In this document: positions 58,601 through 64,000 of the stretch, piece by piece
How positions within the stretch are numbered: the first letter of the stretch is position 1
How the letters are laid out: each line of letters starts with the position of its first letter
NCBI GenBank assembly: GCA_018257865.1
Contig: JAEUBA010000103.1
Coordinates: 30,759-94,758, forward strand
Length of the DNA stretch: 64,000 bases
From: Stereocaulon alpinum
Lineage: Eukaryota > Ascomycota > Lecanoromycetes > Lecanorales > Stereocaulaceae
Direction: 5' to 3'
The notes under the pieces: model-generated
Seen by the model: only the letters and a program-made list of their open reading frames with translations
What the model was told of the DNA's origin: nothing
Database searches by the model: none
Made by a program: the position numbers and the translations under genes

Positions 58601-61419
58601 CGTACTATCTATAGAGAAAGTTCTATATAATACTAATTACGAAACCCGTACCTAGGGTTAACCTCTATTAGTGTGGTAGACCGAACGATATTAACAGAAG
58701 TATCAGCGAGGAAGGAATTAGTAGTAATTATAAAAGGCTTCTATAGCTTATAACACTCGCGTATATACTTATATAGCTTATTATTAGAAGGGTAGACTTA
58801 TTTATAACGTTAATAAGTATACTCTACCGCAGGTATAGTATAATTAATATTAGTAGTAGTTACTTTATAGCTACTATCCTCCTACCCTTCTTCAGCGGTA
58901 ATATTATCGAAGTTATTATACTAATCCTTATTAAGAGTGTCCTGCGATTCTTCTTCTTCGTTAGCTACGTAGGCACCTTATACCTTCTAATAGAATAGCC
59001 GATTCCTATTCTACCAGCCTAGTACGTTTCTTTATCCGTAGCCTTATATATACCCTTATCCGTAGCTACGACGGTTAGTAGGCCCTACGGGCCGATTTTG
59101 CTAGTTATTAGGCCCTTACCTAGTATTACCAGCCGTAATTTATAACGGCTGTCGTAGCGGTGCCTGCGGTATTAGCTGCGGGGCGTTTATTATATATAGA
59201 TTTTTCTACTACTGATTGCTATAAGTATATGGTTACTGTGGAAGGTACGGCTAGAACTACCTAGGAGCAGCCCTATAACTGGAAGGGAATTAGCTAAATT
59301 ACTAACGGAATAGAAGGTAACGATTATTATTACCTAGTTACCGACGTTATAGTTAATTTATAGACGCTTAAGACGTTTCTAGCCTACGAGCGTATTTATT
59401 ATACTATACTTCCTTTATATCTTCCAGCTTATTAATAAAGTCTGTTATTATTATTCTATCTAAGGGCCGCTATATATACCCTTATAAGTTAGGATATATC
59501 TTATTCTATATAAAGGTAAGCTATATAGAAGTAGTAGAGATACCAGCGTCCTTTATATTACGGACTATAGCACTAACGAACTATACTATCTTATAGCCTT
59601 ATCTAGTATTATTAATTATATAGTAGTTATCCTCTAAGGCCTTAAGTGCGCTTAACTAGGTACGCTTAAAGCGATAGAATAAGAAGTATTCCTAACGTTC
59701 TAATCTATATCCTTTTCGTATATATTCGCGTTCGACTTTAGAGAGCGTGCCTATCTACTAGTCCTAAGTACTACTATATAAGTATTTATTAAGATTCCGG
59801 CGGACTAATCTAGGCGTCTTTATACTAGTAACGTCCTTAAAGGTATCGATAAATAGGTATATATTCCGATAGAATATCTTATCGCTAATATTAGTAATAT
59901 CTCCGGCTGGAGTACTACTAAATACTTCTAAGTATAGATTAAAATATCTAATTTCCTCTAGCCGGAAATAGTTATCCTCGCCCCTATTCCTAAGGCGATT
60001 AGGCCCTTTAGATCTATTAGAGTTATATAGGGACTTAGGGTCCCTTCTATAGTTATCTTATCTTTAAGAATAATTCCTTTAGTATAGGTCTAGTTTATTA
60101 CTAAGGTTATTATTACGGTACTATTAAGGCCTAGAGCGAGATTTAAGACGGTCCGCTATACTAGAATTTCGGCGGCGGTATTCCTAACTAGGCGACCTGC
60201 AGCGAGAATAACCCCGATTATTATAAAGAACCTTAGACTAATCTGGCTTCCTTCTTATAGAAGGCTAACCATTCTCGTCTATAATAGCTTAGAATACTAA
60301 TCGAATTACTTTAAGCTAACGGGCAGTAAAAGGAACTTCTTTATCCTTACCTAAAGTAGGCTAGCTGTTATTAGCTATTTGTAGATTCTAGGGTATAGAC
60401 TTAGTAGATCTATAATACTACTCCTACTGAGGGCTAACTAGACTCTTAAGGAATTCGCTTAGGACCGACTGCTAACGCTAATAATAGTTACGATAAGCTG
60501 CTGGTACTGGGGTACTAATAATATTTTTATCTAATTCTTCTTCTAGCTACTGCTGGTAGACGACGTTATTATTAAGCTGAGATACCTCCTTAACGAATCT
60601 TTTAACAGCCGTAGTAATAAGTAAACGATTAAGAACCTAGCTGCTAGGGTAACCTATACTAGCCGGGGTCTTACTATATATATATATATAATAATTCGGG
60701 TCTAGACTAATAGACGACGGAGGGCTATAGTCTTCTAGCTAGGCGTAGAGAGCTACTATACTAGCGGTAAGGATAATAGATTCCTCTAAAAGATACCGCC
60801 TAAAAGAGGACTTAGTCTAGCTGAAATACTTAATCTGGTATCCTAATAGGATAGTACGAAGAGATAGGTTAGGAATAATTCGCTAATCTAAATCTAACCC
60901 GACTAAGGAGATTCCGTCGGGAGAGGGCGCTAGAATAAAGGTACTATATTAACAGCTTTAGAGCTCGTCGAACGTAGGGACGCCGCCTAGACGGTAGTAT
61001 TACTAACGGAAGGGATTATAATAGTATAGATCTCTTCTACTAAAGTAGGAGGCGACTTCCCTTAGTAGTGAAGGCCTAAGGCGGAAGGCGCACCGCACTC
61101 CGGTCCTTCTAATTTCGCTTATACTAGTACGCAGGTAGAGTAAGGCGACTTATATAGGTATTCCTAGCTCTTATCTAGTCTTATTTAGATATCAGGGACT
61201 ACAGAAGGTTATTGTAGTAGTAGCTTATAGGTATTCGTTACTGCGGAGTAGGTGGCAGCGAAGTAAGTAGCAGTAAAACAAGTAGCAGCGGAAGCGTTAG
61301 AATAGCTATATAGCGAAAACGAACGATTATTAGTCTTAATAGGGTGTTCCCTCTATCTAGTAAGCTGTTTGATAACAGCTTATAGTGCGTATAGTATAGT
61401 ATAGCCCGTTACTACCAAT

Positions 61420-61535
61420 TGTTAGGATTCTTAGGTAAGGTGAAAGATATCTCATTTATTATCCTCTAGAATTCTGCTAAGTACAATTGGTAGCCCTAAC
61501 CCTAAGGGTTCTAAGCGAGTAGGTAATCCGTAACA
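61420..61535 (-). repeat. Gypsy-3 upstream LTR
   Basis: 116 bases, TGTTAGG to GTAACA, followed by the ATAGC target duplication. It is the less mutated of the pair (TAACA end kept). Confidence 0.9.
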
Positions 61536-62849
61536 ATAGCGGACACAGCGTTATTATCCGCAAATTCTACCATAGGTAGCCAATTCAGCCAATTATCCTA
61601 TATATAATTATAGTAGGTACGTAACTACCGTTTTATATCCTAATTCGCTCGCTTAGTCTGGCCGTCGGTTTAGGGATAGAAAGCCGTTAATAACTTACTA
61701 GTAATACTAAGTCGTTTATAAAACGCCTTCTAAATATCTAATATAAACTGCGGCCTATAGTCTAAGATAATTATCCTTAGCAGTCTATACAGTCTAAAAA
61801 CACCCTTAATTAATAACCCTATAGTAGCTTTAGCGGACGTTCCTTTATCTAGCGCTGTATATAGCAAGTAGTAGCGTTCCTTAGATAAACGATCTACTAT
61901 AGTTAGGATTATATTTCGACCGTTTACTTTAGGTAACCTAGTAATAAAGTCTATAGAAATATCTTGCTATCTCTCCGTCGGTATTAGTAGCGGATATAGT
62001 AGCCTATTATACTTATCTCTTAGCGCCTTAGACCGCTAATACGTACGATAATTCCTTACGAATCGGATTATATCCTTTTATATACCTAGCTAGTAGTAGT
62101 AATAACGTAATAGGTTAACCGTACGGTTTATACCTAGGTATCTAGATAGGGGCGGTTCGTATACCTCCTTAATTAATTCTGCGAGTAATCGCTCGTTATT
62201 AGGTACCTATAGCAAGCCGTTCTTATATATTATACCGTCCGTTATAGAGTAATTCTGCAGTAGTAAGATCCCCCTAGTTCTACCTTCTTAAATTATCTTA
62301 TAGTAGCTTAGGTATTTCTCGTTTAATCTATTAATATCTAGTACTTTCTAGTAAATTAGCTTCTTAATCCCGTCTTTATCTATTTTAGCGATTATAAGAC
62401 GGTTAGGCGTTAGAATTATTTAATATTAGTATTTAACTCGCTCGTTATCTTAGCTTTTAGGTGTAGATCCTAGTATCTATATTAGGGCGTTAGCACGTTC
62501 GTTCGTTCGTCTAGGGCGGTACTTAATTTTAAAGTTATAGTTAGTAAGCTTCTCTAACTAGCGTACCTAGCGATAAGAGAGTTCCTTAGTACTTATAAAG
62601 TACTCTAGCCCCTTATAGTCCGTAATTACCTCTACTAGAATATTAGTTAATTCTAACTCCGGTCGCTAGTATTCTAGATACCGAATAATTACTAATAACT
62701 CCTTATTATAGATTTCGTAATTATATTCTACCGGTAGTATATTCTTACTATAGAATATAACTAGGTATAGAACTCTATTATATTCCTATAATAACACGCC
62801 GCTATTAACGTAATTAGACGAATTAGTCTTAAGTACTACCCTCTTACTA

Positions 62850-63622
62850 TAGTCGTAATAGCGTAGGATTAGTGCGGAGGTAATTTAGCGCTTTAGGGTA
62901 TTAAATAACGTCTAGTAGTCGGCTAACTAGTTAAAAGCTATATCCTTATAAGTTAGCCTTATTATTAGACGTACGATTTTCGAGAAGTCCTTAATAAAGC
63001 GACGGTAGAAATTACAAAAGCTAATAAAGCCCTATACTTATTTTAATATTCTCAGTACCGGCTAATCTATAACTGCTTATACCTTCTTTAGATCTATTTT
63101 TAGGCTATTAGTCGATAAGATCACCCCTAAGAATACTGTTTCTTATATATAGAATTAGTATTTTTCGATATCTACTTATAGTCCTGCTTTACGGAGCTTA
63201 GCTAGTACTAACTAAACGTAGGTAGTATACTCCTTCTTTATCTTACTGTAAATAAGGATATCGTTAAGGTACGCTTAGATAAACTTATTAATAAAGTCGA
63301 AAAGAATATTATTTATATAGTATTAGTAATTAGATAGGCCGTTAGTTAATCCGAATAGTAAGACGTAATACTTATAGGCCCCTATTAATATAACGAAAGT
63401 TATTAATTCCTCGCTATCGGGGTGTATACGCAGCTTATTGAATACGGCGATAATATCGAGTTTAGTAAGATATTTAGATCCCACCACCTTAGTAAGGGTC
63501 TCGTCGATTAGCGGAATTAGATAGCGATTTCTTCGGGTGATCGTATTTAATTTTCGGTAGTTAACGCAGAAACGCAGGCTCCTATTCGGTTTTAGCACGA
63601 ATAGGACTAGTGACGTATATAG
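62850..63622 (-). pseudogene. Gypsy-2 reverse transcriptase
   Basis: The start of the region has a 91-codon uninterrupted frame (63598-63323) with RSLRFCVNYRKLNTITRRNR, then YLIPLIDETLTKVVGSKYLT, the standard Gypsy RT fingers and palm. Downstream at about 63.26 kb the catalytic box reads AYLNDILIYS, an Asp-to-Asn change of YLDD. Then stops appear at Gln/Trp positions. This is the longest frame left in the whole transposon block. Confidence 0.85.
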
Positions 63623-63631
63623 AGCCGTTAA

Positions 63632-64000
63632 TTGATTGGTTTATACGCCTATTCTAGTATCTATATATACTAATAAGGGTGTTCTATTATATTATTTGTG
63701 AAACCAGTAGATAGTACACGTAGTATACCTTTCCTAGCCGTAAGAGAAACTATAGTATAGTGCCTAGATAAAAACTCCCGCTTATCCTTAACGATATAAT
63801 TACTTTTAGTCTAGGGATTATACCCTAGGCCTCCTTAATACCGGTAACTCTTAACTGTATTCTTTAATATTATACTAAGCGCTCTATAACATTATTTCTA
63901 ATACTAACTATAATATACGCCCTTCGTACTATACTTAGCTCTTAAGGACCCTACTATATTCTTTTATATCCTTTAACTTTATTATAGCGCTAAGCGCCCT
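63632..64000 (-). mobile_element. 1.19-kb dispersed element, copy C (cut by window end)
   Basis: Matches the first about 370 bases of copy B from TTGATTGGTTTATACGCC onward, with differences only of the C/T and G/A kind. It has inserted into Gypsy-2 just upstream of the RT. It has one TTGA unit fewer than copy B at its end. The far end and the target duplication lie outside the window. Confidence 0.85.

Larger units (their letters stand above)
53005..61535 (-). mobile_element. Gypsy-3: nested Ty3/Gypsy element with 116-bp LTRs
   Basis: 116-bp LTRs (53005-53120 and 61420-61535) begin TGTTAGGATTC and end TAATA/TAACA. The element is flanked by the perfect 5-bp duplication ATAGC (53000-53004 and 61536-61540). 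On the minus strand it carries an aspartic protease (CYDTGCIISLINKAFLKE at about 58.54 kb) and a reverse transcriptase. The RT runs KGRVVVNIRGLN to the catalytic box at about 55.97 kb, where YVDD reads YVNN, then VNGFGLTTEEEKVKAL. The integrase motif is STAYYP-stop-TDGQSERTN at about 54.2 kb. This RT is of a different Gypsy lineage from Gypsy-1 and -2 and I see no chromodomain. A TGGTAGTAACGGGC stretch next to the right LTR is a plausible tRNA primer site. A 1.19-kb element interrupts the RT. Confidence 0.9.
52036..63631 (-). mobile_element. Gypsy-2: chromodomain Ty3/Gypsy element, split by Gypsy-3, extends past window
   Basis: The minus strand reads, from right to left, reverse transcriptase (63.6-62.9 kb), RNase H, integrase core (61.6-62 kb, with FYP-stop-TDGQTKRAN), integrase C-terminal part and chromodomain (52.99-52.3 kb), a polypurine tract (complement of 52222-52230) and an LTR. 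The integrase frame crosses the Gypsy-3 insertion cleanly: VEFADNNAVSA on the right of the gap joins to ITRLSPFFTNKGFHPRI on the left once Gypsy-3 and one ATAGC are removed. Damage is mostly Gln/Trp codons to stop. The gag half and other LTR lie beyond 64 kb, also cut by a 1.19-kb element at 63632. Confidence 0.85.

Noticed and set aside
53005..61535. Gypsy-3 as a Copia element because of its short LTRs
   Set aside because: The order of protease, RT and then integrase downstream, and the RT wording (VVVNIRGLN, FGLTTEEEK), fit Gypsy rather than Copia, where integrase precedes RT.

Overview
This window looks like a scaffold piece from a filamentous ascomycete (Pezizomycotina). The clearly coding genes are split by short introns of about 45-110 bases with GT..AG ends and CTAAC-like branch sites. 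There are no operons or ribosome-binding sites. The repeats carry the C-to-T/G-to-A decay expected of repeat-induced point mutation (RIP). I cannot name the species; a bipartite genome of GC-balanced and AT-rich blocks occurs in several Dothideomycetes and other fungi.

Layout. (1) 1-23.7 kb has ordinary base composition but almost no recognisable genes. It holds short overlapping reading frames and a few decayed coding remnants; two of them (14.9-16.1 kb and 18.6-18.85 kb) stay in one frame over long distances but are cut by TAA/TAG/TGA codons of the kind made from Gln or Arg codons. (2) 23.7-40.4 kb is the gene-bearing part. In order it has an ARS-binding-protein-2-like DNA-binding protein (-), a secreted class 3 lipase/feruloyl-esterase-like enzyme (-), a class III PLP aminotransferase (-) with a GC-AG intron, a divergently transcribed MFS transporter (+), a dye-decolorizing (DyP-type) heme peroxidase (+) and a secreted galactose-oxidase-like copper radical oxidase (-). 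I worked out exon joins for all six by hand; all keep frame. (3) 40.55-64 kb is an AT-rich graveyard of nested transposable elements with essentially no intact frames.

The transposon block can be read as layers. A Helitron-type helicase remnant (41.6-44.2 kb) is interrupted by a chromodomain-type Ty3/Gypsy element (Gypsy-1). Gypsy-2, whose far end lies outside the window, abuts or interrupts the Gypsy-1 upstream LTR. A third Gypsy element (Gypsy-3, 53005-61535) sits inside the Gypsy-2 integrase with 116-bp LTRs and an intact 5-bp target duplication. A 1.19-kb non-coding element with long (about 11-bp) target duplications and a TTGA-repeat end has inserted separately into Gypsy-1, Gypsy-3 and Gypsy-2. 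A 131-bp inverted-repeat element occurs twice. All three reverse transcriptases have lost catalytic Asp residues by G-to-A change.

How the genes might work together is inference only. The aminotransferase, MFS exporter, peroxidase and copper oxidase lie side by side and could form a small metabolic or degradative cluster, but no backbone synthase is present. The most novel-looking item is the 1.19-kb repeat.
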